Part shown: one piece after another, positions 35,396 to 46,636 of the stretch
Numbering within the stretch: the first letter of the stretch is position 1
Layout: the number at the start of each line of letters is the position of its first letter
Assembly (NCBI RefSeq): GCF_009870125.1
Contig: NC_046679.1
Location: forward strand, 20,708,001 to 20,772,000
Direction of reading: 5' to 3'
Source: Drosophila pseudoobscura
Lineage: Eukaryota; Arthropoda; Insecta; Diptera; Drosophilidae
DNA: 64,000 bases
Position numbers and translations under genes: made by a program
The notes under the pieces: generated by a model
What the model was told of the DNA's origin: nothing
The model's database searches: none
The model's input: the letters and a program-made list of their open reading frames with translations, nothing else

Positions 35396-35857
35396 TTACT
35401 TGTCGGCGGCCAGTTCCAACCATCGAGGCCTGAACCACGGCAGCAAGCGGTTTGGTAGGCGTTTCTTATACTCATGTAGGGTGCAGAGTTCCAGGGCACA
35501 ATAGTGGATGTTGCAGTTCATGCACCTGTTGCATGAACAGGTAAGTCCTGGCGCACACCTACTCTCCTCCTGGCCGAAACAGGTCTCATTCACCTGCAGA
35601 TAGCAAAAGTGTCGCTCCACGCAGTTGTCCCTCTTCAGAGTGAAAAAACTTTTGGGACATCGCGTGATGTCGTCGCTGCCTTCTCGGCATGGCCTTGTCT
35701 GAAGGTCCCTGGAAGGAAAGATTATCAAATAAATCATTAAATAGGATTTCGATGTTCGGCTAGCTTACATGGCCCGGCAATGGTGCCAGATGACGAACAG
35801 CAGCACAGATGCCTGCAACAGAAGTCTGACCAGACGGAACTGCACGTGGTTCTGCAT
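35396..35857 (-). CDS. Neuroparsin-like secreted hormone precursor, 2 exons
   Basis: Exons 35857-35769 and 35708-35396 give 133 residues. Neuroparsins are secreted insect neurohormones related to the N-terminal module of IGF-binding proteins; the mosquito member is ovary ecdysteroidogenic hormone. Residues 1-29 form a signal peptide (basic start, then LLLQASVLLFVIW). The mature part has exactly 12 cysteines, including the dense block CFGQEESRCAPGLTCSCNRC, which fits the family's C-x(n)-G-x-C-x-C-x2-C-x2-C pattern. A basic tail of about 25 residues follows the last cysteine, containing KKR. The intron lies right after the signal peptide, as is common for secreted peptides. A TATA box sits about 41-47 bases upstream of the ATG. 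No frameshift or stop is seen. It lies between two nucleotidyltransferase paralogs on the same strand. The call rests on cysteine pattern; a different small cysteine-rich hormone is the main alternative. Confidence 0.78.
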
Positions 35858-35897
35858 TTTCAGAGGTCTCCTCTCCGTTGCCGGACGAGCCAGGTCC

Positions 35898-35904
35898 TTT
35901 TATA
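35898..35904 (-). promoter_or_regulatory. TATA box of the neuroparsin-like gene
   Basis: TTTTATA on the plus strand reads TATAAAA on the minus strand, 41 to 47 bases upstream of the start codon. At standard TATA-to-start spacing, transcription would begin near 35873, giving a leader of only about 16 bases. A TATA promoter contrasts with the TATA-less neighbours and fits a tightly regulated, cell-specific gene. Confidence 0.65.
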
Positions 35905-36303
35905 CCCGCTGCTTCAGGCCCTCTAATTAGATGTAATGTAATGTATGTAAATGATTTAGCATAGATTAATTGAATTTTCAATCGCATCATGGTCATCCAG
36001 TCGTGACCGCTGTGGGTCAATGGCGCCTCCTTCCCGGAATGGAAGGCCGCGAGACGCTTGCCTCTCAGACTGACAGCCGCAATAATTAGTACGGATGTTG
36101 AGGTCAAGTGCAATTAATTCAAATTAAATCTCATTTGTTAATCAATTTTATTGTGGATTTTTGAATATTTGTAATTGTAATCTAAAGAAATGATTCCATC
36201 TGGTGGTGTGTGAAAATATTTGTAGACGTGTCTTGAGTTAATCCAGTCCGGAACGCGTGGCCGCTTACGTCGGTCGTACGGGCGTGCAATCAATTTTTAT
36301 GTT

Positions 36304-37587
36304 TTAATAATAATCATCATCATAATCTTTAATTTCAGCGCCGCAAAGGTCTTGAAACGCGTAAATCTGCAGCTGCTTTATTTGGAAGCCCTTGTTATGA
36401 TCCAAGAGTATTAGGTCTTGTACGAACACCGGAGATTTGACTGGATACTTGAAACTAAACCAAAATAAATATTAAAATATCTTAATGTGCAATCTGTAAG
36501 ACCTACAATGGGGGCATTAAGTCCTTTAGCTGTTTGCGAATAACACGCTTTCCCAGATAGGGACAAACAACCAGCTCGTGAAAGGGAAAGGTAGAATACA
36601 ACTTGAAGAATTCGTGTAAGATCTGGCGAGTTTTGTTTTCGTTCACTCCAATTTCCTTCATACCAAACTTTGACAACGGAAATTCGTGAAAGTTTGATGT
36701 CCATGCTGCGATTTGGAAACGAAAATATGTACTTTATAAAATGGTTATTTTCTAATGCATTTCTACTCACGAGCAACATTGGGAACAAGATCAGTCTGAA
36801 GATCTTTGATGGCTGGTAGATGGCCCTGGACTTGCAGGAAGAAAATCACCAACAAGATAAAGATATGGCTTCGAAAGCGTCCGCTAAGGCCGTGTTTTTG
36901 GGACCAGGCCCGCAGAAATATCACCATGTAGCGAGCTGTGAAATGGAATCACAATAAAGTTAAGCACATCGTTGGTCGATCATTAGGTAACACCTACCAA
37001 TGGGCTGCAGATTAAAGATGTAGTTGACCAACTGGTTCTGGTCACAAGACATGCTGTTCAGGAAGTTTATGTCGCACTTAATGTTTGTCCCCTTATGGAC
37101 GGCAGTGACGAGTGGAAAGAAGCGATCTATGACGGTTGTAATATTCCACATAGTGCTATTATTTCGAATCGCTCTTACGATCGTGCGAAGGTTAAAACGT
37201 ACTTTCCGGGTTAACTTCTCGTTAAATACTCCAGAAGAGTTACCTGTCAGGGAACGGAGAGATAATCAAGAGAACACACAAAAAATTGGGGAGTACTTAC
37301 CTATAACTAAATATATATCGAGGTCTGATTCGGAATCACCCACTCCCATTATGCGGGAGCCAAACAATCTCACCTGAAGCGGAGTATTTGGGAATTTCCA
37401 CTGCAATGTTTTCTTTACATCGTTTTTTATTTTCTGTTGTAGCTCTGCATTCTCCTTAATTAAATTGGCTTTGTGCACCATCTTTAAGAGGTCTGTCCAG
37501 AAGAGCGCCGAGTCTATGGGAATGATCAAAAAACTTAGCATCCATTTGTATGTTCCAGCAAATTCCTAAAAACTTACACAAACTCAT
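36304..37587 (-). CDS. Cid1/GLD-2-like noncanonical nucleotidyltransferase, copy B, 6 exons
   Basis: Exons in transcript order are 37587-37578, 37513-37301, 37243-36998, 36935-36771, 36705-36507 and 36454-36304 (327 residues). Every exon has the same length as in copy A, and the reading frame is intact. The catalytic triad is conserved (SDLDI with Asp67 and Asp69; CDINF with Asp132). Differences from A cluster in the first 35 residues, the start of exon 3 (about 76-120) and the last 30 residues. In B the C terminus is an acidic/tyrosine tail (KDYDDDYY) rather than the A-type tail. The middle, including introns, is almost identical to A. It is divergent from argininosuccinate synthase, 396 bases away. 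Function is inferred from family only. Confidence 0.84.
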
Positions 37588-37740
37588 TTTATTTTAGTTT
37601 TGGGTTTGCGTTTTCCTTTTTCCTCGAATTGAAAGCGTACAAATGTTCAATGTGACCAAAGCTAAATAGTAGGGAAGAAGAAGTAGGGCCTTATTGAAAC
37701 GATATACGATTTTATACGATACAGTACCGTATACGGTATA

Positions 37741-37751
37741 CGGTCACACCA
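37741..37751 (+). promoter_or_regulatory. Motif 1-like element in the copy B / Ass divergent promoter
   Basis: CGGTCACACCA fits core-promoter Motif 1 (YGGTCACACTR) with one mismatch. It follows a short palindromic run of GTATAC words (37727-37743). It lies 233 bases upstream of the Ass start codon and 154 bases upstream of the copy B start, so either gene could use it. Confidence 0.5.
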
Positions 37752-37983
37752 GCGGTTTGCTTACATTTTGTGGTTTGGATGAGTTTTGGAACTACTGCTT
37801 TTGAAACAGTTTTTAGATTAGCTGCTATCGCCATTCGCTAATATGCCTTGGCAGCTGATAAGGTCGGTTCCGATTAGAGACTGACTACCTGCACTTTAAT
37901 GGAGGCCGGAGAAGCTCTACGGTTCTCAGTCTTGCCGTGCCGTTAGAGATTGGCACAAGTGCGAGAGCAGACATCACCGGAAC

Positions 37984-39375
37984 ATGACTGGAGAAACAGT
38001 TATCTTGGCCTATTCCGGCGGATTGGACACCAGCTGCATTCTTAAATGGCTACTGGACCAGCAGTACAACGTCATCTGTGTCTTGGCTGATGTTGGCCAG
38101 AAAGAGGACTTTGCAGCGGCCGAAAAGAAGGCTCTCAATATCGGCGCCAATAAGGTGAGATAACCCAGAGATGAGGACTAATCTTTAACTGCTTCTCCGA
38201 CCCTCAGGTTATCGTGGTCGATGCGAAGCAGTCTTTCGTGGAGGACTACATCTGGCCGGCCATCCAGATGGGCCTCATCTACGAGGAGCGCTATTTGCTG
38301 GGCACATCGCTGGCACGGCCCTGCATCAGCGTGGCTCTGATGGAGGTGGCGCGTCGATACGATGCCAAGTACCTGGCCCACGGCGCCACCGGGAAGGGAA
38401 ACGATCAGGTGCGCTTTGAGCTGTGCGCATATGCCCTTAAGCCGGATCTGAAGGTGGGTCTGCTAGCAGGTTGATAAGCCATTCTTATCAATGCCTATGG
38501 TTATCTTTTGACTATCAGTTCAACGTTCTCAGATAATCGCTCCCTGGCGCGATGTGGAGTTCTGTAGACGTTTTCAGGGGCGCCAGGATCTCATAGCCTA
38601 TGCCCAGGCGAATGGCATTGAGGTGAGCGCCAAGCCGTCCACTCCCTGGAGCACCGATGCCAACATTTTGCACATTAGCTACGAGTCTGGTGTGCTGGAG
38701 GATCCCAATACTGTGGCTCCGGCTAGTCTCTACGAGATGACGGTTGATCCATTGGTGCAGGCTCCACGACAGCCCGTCCGTGTTGTCATTCATTTTGAGC
38801 ACGGTCTGCCCACCATTGTCGAGGACCTGTCTGGCAAGCGCGACTATCGCACACCCCTGGAGATGCTGAAGTTCCTCAATGATGTCGGAGGCTCCTATGG
38901 CATCGGGCGAATCGACATTGTCGAGAATCGCTATGTGGGACTCAAGTCCCGTGGCGTCTACGAGACTCCGGGCGGCACCATCCTCTACACCGCCCACCAG
39001 GATCTGGAGGTGTTTGCCCTGGACCGCGAGGTTCTGCGCACCAAGCAAGTTCTGCGCGATCGCATGACCGACTATGTTTACAATGGATTCTGGTTCAGTC
39101 CCGAGGCCATCTATGCCCAGCGATGCATTGAGCTGGCCGAGCAGAAGGTCAATGGTCAAGTAACCATAGAGCTGGCCCCCGGCTATTGTCGGGCCATTGC
39201 CCGCAAAGCATCGGAGGCTGGCGGTTCGCTGTACAACGAACAGCTCGTTTCGATGGACGTTCATGGCGGCTATGTGCCGCAGGATGCGGGTGGTTTTATT
39301 GCCATCAATGCGGTCAGGATAAGGGAGCATGTGCGTGCATTTGGACCCTATGAAGTGGCCAAACAAACGAAATGA
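37984..39375 (+). CDS. Ass: Argininosuccinate synthase, 3 exons
   Basis: Exons 37984-38154, 38208-38453 and 38533-39375 give 419 residues (human ASS1 has 412). The enzyme joins citrulline and aspartate with ATP to form argininosuccinate in cytosolic arginine metabolism. The N-terminal ATP PP-loop [10 protein letters not shown] is at residues 9-18, followed by [10 protein letters not shown]. The [13 protein letters not shown] block lies in exon 2, IIAPWRD starts exon 3, and the C-terminal synthetase and oligomerisation domain includes the [19 protein letters not shown] region. For exon 3 I chose the second of two nearby AG acceptors because only it keeps the frame and the conserved LKIIAPWR junction. 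The protein is complete, with no broken motif. Confidence 0.97.
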
Positions 39376-39381
39376 TTTCCA

Positions 39382-39391
39382 AATAAATAAA
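39382..39391 (+). terminator. Ass polyadenylation signals
   Basis: Two overlapping AATAAA hexamers start 7 and 11 bases after the Ass stop codon. If used, the 3' UTR would be only about 30 bases. Confidence 0.6.
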
Positions 39392-40877
39392 GAATTTTAA
39401 AGAACTTTAAGGAAGTGAATTTTGATGGATATTTGGTATTACTTATGATTCATGAAGGACTATAGCTTTCTCTAAAGTTTTCATAAGCCTCTCGTTTATC
39501 TGTCCCAAAAACTGTGTCTTAAATCCCACCATTCCTGTTGTATATCTACATATGTGTTCCATATCACATATTCGTATCCGTATCCGTATCTCTGTAGTTG
39601 GTTATGTAATTTCCATAGCAATCAATTCGTGTGTTTGTTTAATAAATCTGCTGTTCGACGAGACGACACTTGTATGTGGGGAAATCGAATACACATACAC
39701 ATCTAATGAAATACTGGCATACAAATAAATGCACATACATATATCATTTCCCATATTTGACTGCCACCCCCACAGGCAGGGGTGGGGCTGGGGCTCAGGG
39801 TCGGACAAGTGCAAACAGTAAGAACAACTGCTCTATGTGGGATTTCCCAATTGCATTAATCTTACTTCCGGAGTTGTTCAGAGCTCAGGTCCGGCAAAAG
39901 ACGAGCTGAAACAAAAGAGGCTCTTCTCCTTCTGTACATAAATGCAAAGACTAATATTATTACAACAAATATACACAAATCCAGCAAACAGTAGCAACAA
40001 CAACAACATCAGCAACAGAGGAAACATCAGCTGTGATTGTATTTCTGACTCGTTAGATATTTATGTGTCTCTCTGTCGGCCTGGCTGTCCACCTGTCTGT
40101 CCATCTAACTATCTGTCTGTGGGTGTAGTAGTAGGTGAGAGCTTTGTTTACCCATCGACAACAATTGATGATAGGAGTCGGAGTCCTGCAATGCCATACG
40201 ATGGAAAATTTGGCAGAGATTTGACAGATACCCAAGTGAAGAAAAGTTTTTTGGTAAGAAAAAAACTCAGAAAACTTATCATGGCAGAGATGAAACGGAA
40301 GTAACATAAGAAGGCATCCACTCTATTACTTCTCCTTTCGTTTCTTTTTATTGAACCGATGTCTATGAACTTCTAGGACCTTTTTTGAGCGAATCAACTT
40401 AAAAAAAACTGCCTAAAACAGTTATCAGAAGAACTAGTAGGTGATTAAAACAGTTAGTTTTAATTGAATCTTAAAATGAGATAGAAATTTGGTATTAAGT
40501 GAAAGAACCACAACCAATAAGTTTTCAACCATAAGGAATTAATGGCAAAAGGTCCAAGGAGCCAGCCACCTCAGAGACAATTCACAACTGACAGGCACAA
40601 CTTCCTGCACAGTTTTCTAAAGAGGAGTCACCCACAGCCCCTCTCACCCAAACGAAAGCCAGGTCCAAATAAAGGAGTTCAGAGGTCGGGCACTCTTTCC
40701 AATGAATGCAGCTACTGGAGGAGTGGGGGGTCGAGGGAACGAACAGCACGCGTTCCTATCAAAACAATGAGGAATAATTAAAATTCGCCCTCAAACAATT
40801 TGTAAGCTTTTGGCGGAAGTGAGGCAGGGACTCTCTCCATGGGTAACTAGGGGGTGAATATACCCCCAGATGAGTGG

Positions 40878-40880
<3 letters not shown>

Positions 40881-40908
<28 letters not shown>
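40881..40908. repeat. (TG)14 microsatellite
   Basis: Fourteen uninterrupted TG dinucleotides in non-coding DNA downstream of Ass. Confidence 0.97.
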
Positions 40909-40910
<2 letters not shown>

Positions 40911-43900
40911 TAAGGGAGGACGGACACATGCTCATAAATAAATTTATGTTTGCTGAAGTGTATTGGGCGTGCCCGAGCTGGTTCCAAGTTCCAGAGCTGC
41001 CCCATAAATTTCTGGTTGTTCTTGCCAGCCATCGCCTCCCCCCATCTGACAGCTTTCAGCCAAGAGCATGTAAGCTGAAAAGAGACAGAAATGGGTGTGG
41101 TGAAAGAGATAGGACAGAGAAAGGGGAAGGGAAAGAGAGGAATGCTATTTTTGCAATTATAGGGAATTCTATTTTGTTGCTTCTTCTGGAGGAGCTATCT
41201 TGGAGAGTTTTGTGTACTTTTTGACTAAATCAATTTGCCCAAAACAAGAAACATTGAATTAATCTAAGAGATGCTTGTAGCACAGGGTGTATCTCAGAAT
41301 CTTAGGCAAATTAGCACCCATTTAATTGCTCGCTTTAAGCCGCTTTTGCCCCTCGATTTCTCTCTCTTGTTAATCATATTTTACACTTTTCACAAAGTTA
41401 ACCTTTGATTCAATTTATCAACTTCAATAAAAAGTGCAGGACGAAAAAAAGACAACTAAGGGAACGCACACAGAAGGGCCACAAAAACCATAGTAGAAAG
41501 AGTGAGGCAGAGGCAGAGGCATCGAGGCAACGAGAGAGAAAGAGATACAATAAGAAAAAGAGAGGTGGAGTGGCGGTAGGTTTTTCGTAAAAGTTGCGCC
41601 TGCGATTCGCACAAGGACTAACGACATCCTTTGAACGCTTGCAAATAATCCCACAAAAACCGAGAGCTTAACTTTTTCCCCAGCATTTATGCAGACTTTT
41701 TCGGGGTCTGCGGGGAAAGTAGGTTGCGGACTGGTTGCATTCGCTTATATTTTTGGGGGGGCCAAAAGCCCCTTTTTGCAATTTTCGCAGTTTAGCACAA
41801 AGTTGAAACGTCAACGGTGTCTGATTCTGATCGTATGCCGCACAAACACCACCAACAAAGGCAACATTGTCCCAGTCACTGATGGATGGATGGATATATG
41901 GGGAAGGTCTGGCCGGGCACACTGACTCGGTGGTTATTGAGGTTCGGTTCGCGTTTTTGTGTGTCCCTATCAGCCGGTACGATACGCCTGGCCAGCAGTC
42001 AAAGGGCGGTGTTTTTTTTTTTATTTTGTTGCTGGGGCAGGGGGCAACCGCAGCGAAGGCATTCCATGGAATATCGGCAAAAACCTATGGGATATGGAGG
42101 GGAGGTTCAAGCCTGCTATTTAATCGGAATGGCATGGGTTCAAAGGTGGGTTGGGGACATATTTTCAGGCCGTTTTTGTACTTCTTTCATTCTGTTTTTT
42201 TTTTTTTTTTAATTTTAAGAAAAGTTGTATTACTTTTTGGAGAGAAATAGCTCTTTCAGAAGAGGCGCACCTGATGCATATTCAGTTTTTTGAATCCACT
42301 TTAATGATTTCTATTTTATTTGGAAATGGATGCCTCTCCCAGCAAAAGTCTTGACCCCTTTCGAAAGCTTTGATTTTAATTATCACGCAGTTGGCATTCG
42401 CACAGCTGCGTCCTTTGGCGTCTCTCCTGCTCCTTGGCGGCGCCAAAACTATCCGGCAAAAGGAATTTTATTATTGAAATTTGTTTGCGCGGACTTTGTT
42501 GTTGTCCCCATCCACGGTCCCCGGTCCACGGTCCTACGCTCGACGGTCAACTCTTACTGCTGGAGCTGCTGCTGCTGGATGCATTCTCATTTTGTAATTA
42601 AGTGCAGAGACAGAAGTTAAAATCAGGTCACTCATACGCCCCATTGGCCGGACGGTGTGACGCTGTGCTGCTGTCCGTGAGAAAACTTAATTTTTCAAAT
42701 GAATTTTTCCATCCCAGCAGAGGCTGCAATGGCTTTTCAAATTATTATACTTGGCAGGGCGCTGCTTGCCAGAAAAAAAGAAACAAAAAAAAAACAGAGC
42801 AGAAAAGGGATGCTAGGGTCTTCGTCTCCTGGCAGCAGCTGTAGCTAAGTTTTTTGAGAGCAAAACTAATTAATTTGTCCACCTTTTTGGACAGGCATAG
42901 AGGGAATGCCACGTATCCCCTGATATTGTTTTTGAGATACTTTTCTGCCAGCTAAATATGCAAATCGTAGTGGGAAAAGTTTGTTCACTGCAATTGAAAT
43001 GGAGTTTTAAAGTTGGAATCCCAGTTTAATGCATTACGCTTTTGCTCGCTTTTCCTCGCTTTTCCCGGCTTGCAGCGGAACACAAGGTAAATACAAAACA
43101 GCAGATACTCGTACTATTTTCCAGAACATAACGGAACAGAACAGAACAGAATGTTGCTCCTGGCAACGGGGCAGCATGAAAGCGTGGAACGTGGCCAGAT
43201 TATGCTGTATTATCACCTGTAAATCCTTATTGGCAATCAAAACTTTTCCCTACAGCCCCCCTGCCCTCTCTCCCTTTTCCTATGGCCCTATGTCTCTATG
43301 GCTATTTTCCCCTGTTCTCTCCAGTCTGCTCGTATTTTCCGCTAGTACGAGTATTTGTATTTGCTACTTTCAATGAAATCTGCAAAAATCTGTGCATGCA
43401 GCCAAAACTTTTAATTTTATTGGAAAACTTGTTGAGTTTTTTTCGTTTCTTTTTTGTTGCTGTTGTTTTTAGGGGGCCTGTATAATTTTGTTTTTTTTTT
43501 TTAGCCGCTGAGTGGACACGCGGGGCATCGCAAAAGTTGAAATCTGTTTTCCAGCCAAAATAGTTGTTACGGGGGCCCCCAAAGCAATTACGGAGGCATT
43601 ATAATGATGATGATCATGATGATGACAGAGAGAAGAGCCTCTAAAGGATTTTCGATATTGGACGGAGATTATGTTCCACTTTAGTTTTTGTTGGTGGATC
43701 GCGAAACGAGTTCCAGTTTTAGGGGTCATAAAAACAGAGTTTCGAAGTGCAAAACTGTACCCTTTCGTAGAAGGAAGGCTTTATAGTCCCTAGATACTCT
43801 TTTACAGGGATTTAAGCGATTTTTATTGCATATTCGCTTATCTCCTCAGGAATCAAAGGGTGGAAGGGAGAGTAGAGCTCTTTCGACTTTAAGCTGCAGA

Positions 43901-46596
43901 AGAAGGCGGCTCTGTATAACTACAAAATTCTGTACGAAATGGTTTTCCACCTTCGTCTTCTGCCCCTGAAGCTAATCACGAGTGCATCTCGTGATGGGGC
44001 GAGCAGTCGGGGCGGGGCGGCCGTTGACAGAATGGCAGAACCGCATCACATGGCACCGCAGCATATTTCCGTCACCGATTGCCTGTCGATTGGATTGGGG
44101 GGTTCGGGTTCGAGAATGGGTGGTGGTATGTTGCCTGGTTCCTGGTTCCATTGGCATTAAACTGCAAATCCGCAGTCGAGCAATTCTCGCATGTAATGCT
44201 GATGTCGACATTTTACTGCTGCTGCAACTGCCACTGCCAGAGTGCCACTGCTACTGCTGCTGTTGATGCGGGCTCGTGTTTTGCCACAACAGCGCGCCAG
44301 TGCCAGGCAGCGACACCTTCTGTGGCAACAAGGCTGCCAGAGCAGACATCTCATCCCAGTGCAGTGCCATGCCCCATGCCACAGCCACAGCTTCCCTGGC
44401 CCCCCCTGCACTTAAGCATTGCATCGATGCGACGGTGGGCTGGCTCCTGCGATCGGCAGCTGCTGCTGTTGAGGATTTTTGCATTGCCCTCCCAAAGGGG
44501 CCAAGGCGGAAGGTGGCGAAGGCTGAAAGAGAGTTCGGATGGGATGTGGGGGATGGTGAGGAGCTGCAGCAACAGCCATAAAATCCTTTGCAATCAGTTG
44601 CATGCAACAAACACTTTGGTTCATGTTTCCACAGCGCCTCCTTCGGCTTTGATGCACCGAGAGAAATGAAAGATGAAGAAGAATGCTACGATTTGAAGGG
44701 GAATTTATTATAGTTAAAAAAAACTGATTTCTCAGAACTATTAATAAATGTTTTATATAAAAATTCGGCGATGTAGTGATGTTTCTCTCAGTGTTCAGAT
44801 GCCACAGAGACTTCCACATTGCTTCCGATCCAAACACACAAGAGCGAACCCCAGACCCGAATACGGAGCCTCCGTAGAAGAGGCCACATTTACGTTGGAC
44901 TGTTGTCTGGGTTCTTGTTGCCTCTCAGATTGGGATTCTTATCGTTGTTGCTCACACACAGAAAAACACGCAAAACACATACAGTACACAATACACAGAT
45001 ACACACACACACTCGTACATTGATGCACAAAACAATTTCCTAATGCCGAGAATTGGCTTTTGTGCAATTTACAGTCTTCGTGTACTTAAGAATAATTTGA
45101 AATTTGAAGTGTTGCTGCATTTCCGATAACTTCAAATGCCAAATGTTTAGCCATTGCCACACACACACATGGGAAAGGGAAAGAGAGAGAAGCCATTAAA
45201 AATGCTGAAATGGAGCATCAAAATGGTTTGCTGAGGATGATGGCATTTTGCGAGAAATCAATGGAAATTGATGAAAACTATGCAATGGTTACTTAAAGCC
45301 GGGTTGGATCTTTACATGCCCCAGGGGCTAGCAACCATTTGAGAAGTTAAGCTCTGGCCCCATTCGCCGGATTAAATTCAGATACCGGTTTCCCATGGCG
45401 TGCCCCACATGGATTTCCATGCGTGACGCATTTCGAAAAAGCCAGCTCTGTCCCTGGCAACGTGTCTCATGCAAAAAACTATCGAACAGCCAAAGCCATC
45501 ATCCTGATTTGCCCCCGACAAACATTCGTGATATGGTATAAAAATCCACAAACAAAAAAAATAAAGTAAAAAAAACCAAGTGAAAAATAAAATGTGGTGC
45601 AAACAAAAAAAAACGCTACAACTTTTTGGAATATTTAGCAAAAATGTCAACGTCTAAAAGCGAAGTAGAACAACTGACCGACCAAATTTGAATTCAGGAA
45701 AAAACAAAAAAAAATATGAGAATAGAGAGTTATGTAGAGCACTCGGCTGGAGTGCCGCAGGAGCCACTGGCAGGGTTTTTTCTGAGTGGAAATATTTTTG
45801 GGGGGCACTGTCACAACATCCGGCATGCCACCACGCACATGCCATGCACTTGGGCCAGTGCCACTGCCAACCAGAGTCCCGTTTAGAGAGGCTTAAGGAC
45901 ATTCCACAACTCTCTGACAAGAAGGAATGCTAGAGTCAAGTGCAACGGCTATGAGATACCCGCTACTTAGGTTATTCTGGCTTTGATGTACAGCCAGAGG
46001 GAGAGAATAGCAGGAAAATATCATAGCTCTATTTCCTATAGAGGTACCATTTGTATCATAAATGCTACTTAAATCCTGGTTCATTTGAAAAGCAGAGCAT
46101 TCTCTTACAGATCTTAAGCAGATGCTCGCTTGGCGGACAACAATTAAGAAAGAAAATTGCCAGAAAGGGTTCTGTTGCAGCTTGGAAATGCAATGTTTTG
46201 TGCGCAATTATTATTTGACAAGCATTTTAATGATTTCAGCCAGTTATTGGCGTAATTAGACCATCTTTGGCAGCAGGCAACACAACACAGACAGACTGAA
46301 AAAACAACAGAGAGCGCAACAAGGAGGCAAGGCAAAGAACCTTTTTGGAATCAGTTGCAGTTGCAATTATAATTTCAATTTTACGAGTTTTCAAGCATTC
46401 CCACGAAAGCCACCAGCCAGACATTCTTTCCTTCCATAGTTTCCACTTTCATGGCAACTCCTTGGGGTTGGGAGCCCGAACCCATTCTCTGACTTTTGTT
46501 TATGCGAGTTGTGTGCTCTGAAGTGGTTAGTTTCAATTCTGGGGTAAAACACAAAGACAAAGGAAAAACACAATTGTGTGTATAAGTAATCTAGAA

Positions 46597-46636
46597 CTGC
46601 AACTGCAACTGCAACTGCAACTGGAACTGGAACCCA
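46597..46636. repeat. CTGCAA/CTGGAA hexanucleotide tandem array
   Basis: Several consecutive six-base CTGCAA-type units pass into CTGGAA. The locus is non-coding; the repeat reads Leu-Gln or Cys-Asn in spurious frames. Confidence 0.85.

Noticed and set aside
38521-38532. Alternative Ass exon 3 acceptor at the earlier CAG (ending 38518)
   Set aside because: Using it adds FNVLR followed by an in-frame stop. The second AG keeps the conserved LKIIAPWR sequence.
38515-39366. 283-codon antisense frame opposite Ass exon 3
   Set aside because: It lies exactly opposite a strongly conserved real coding exon, and long antisense frames arise from codon bias there. No promoter or domain is seen.
41880-41889. 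Exact TGATGGATGG Hox/Pbx-type site
   Set aside because: It is part of a GATG tandem mini-repeat in the Ass downstream desert, far from labial, so the match is explained by the repeat.
44079-44669. 196-codon frame rich in Cys, Ala and Pro
   Set aside because: It is driven by CTGCTGCAACTGCCACTGCC-type simple sequence. Overlapping frames on both strands are equally long, which is typical of low-complexity DNA rather than a gene.
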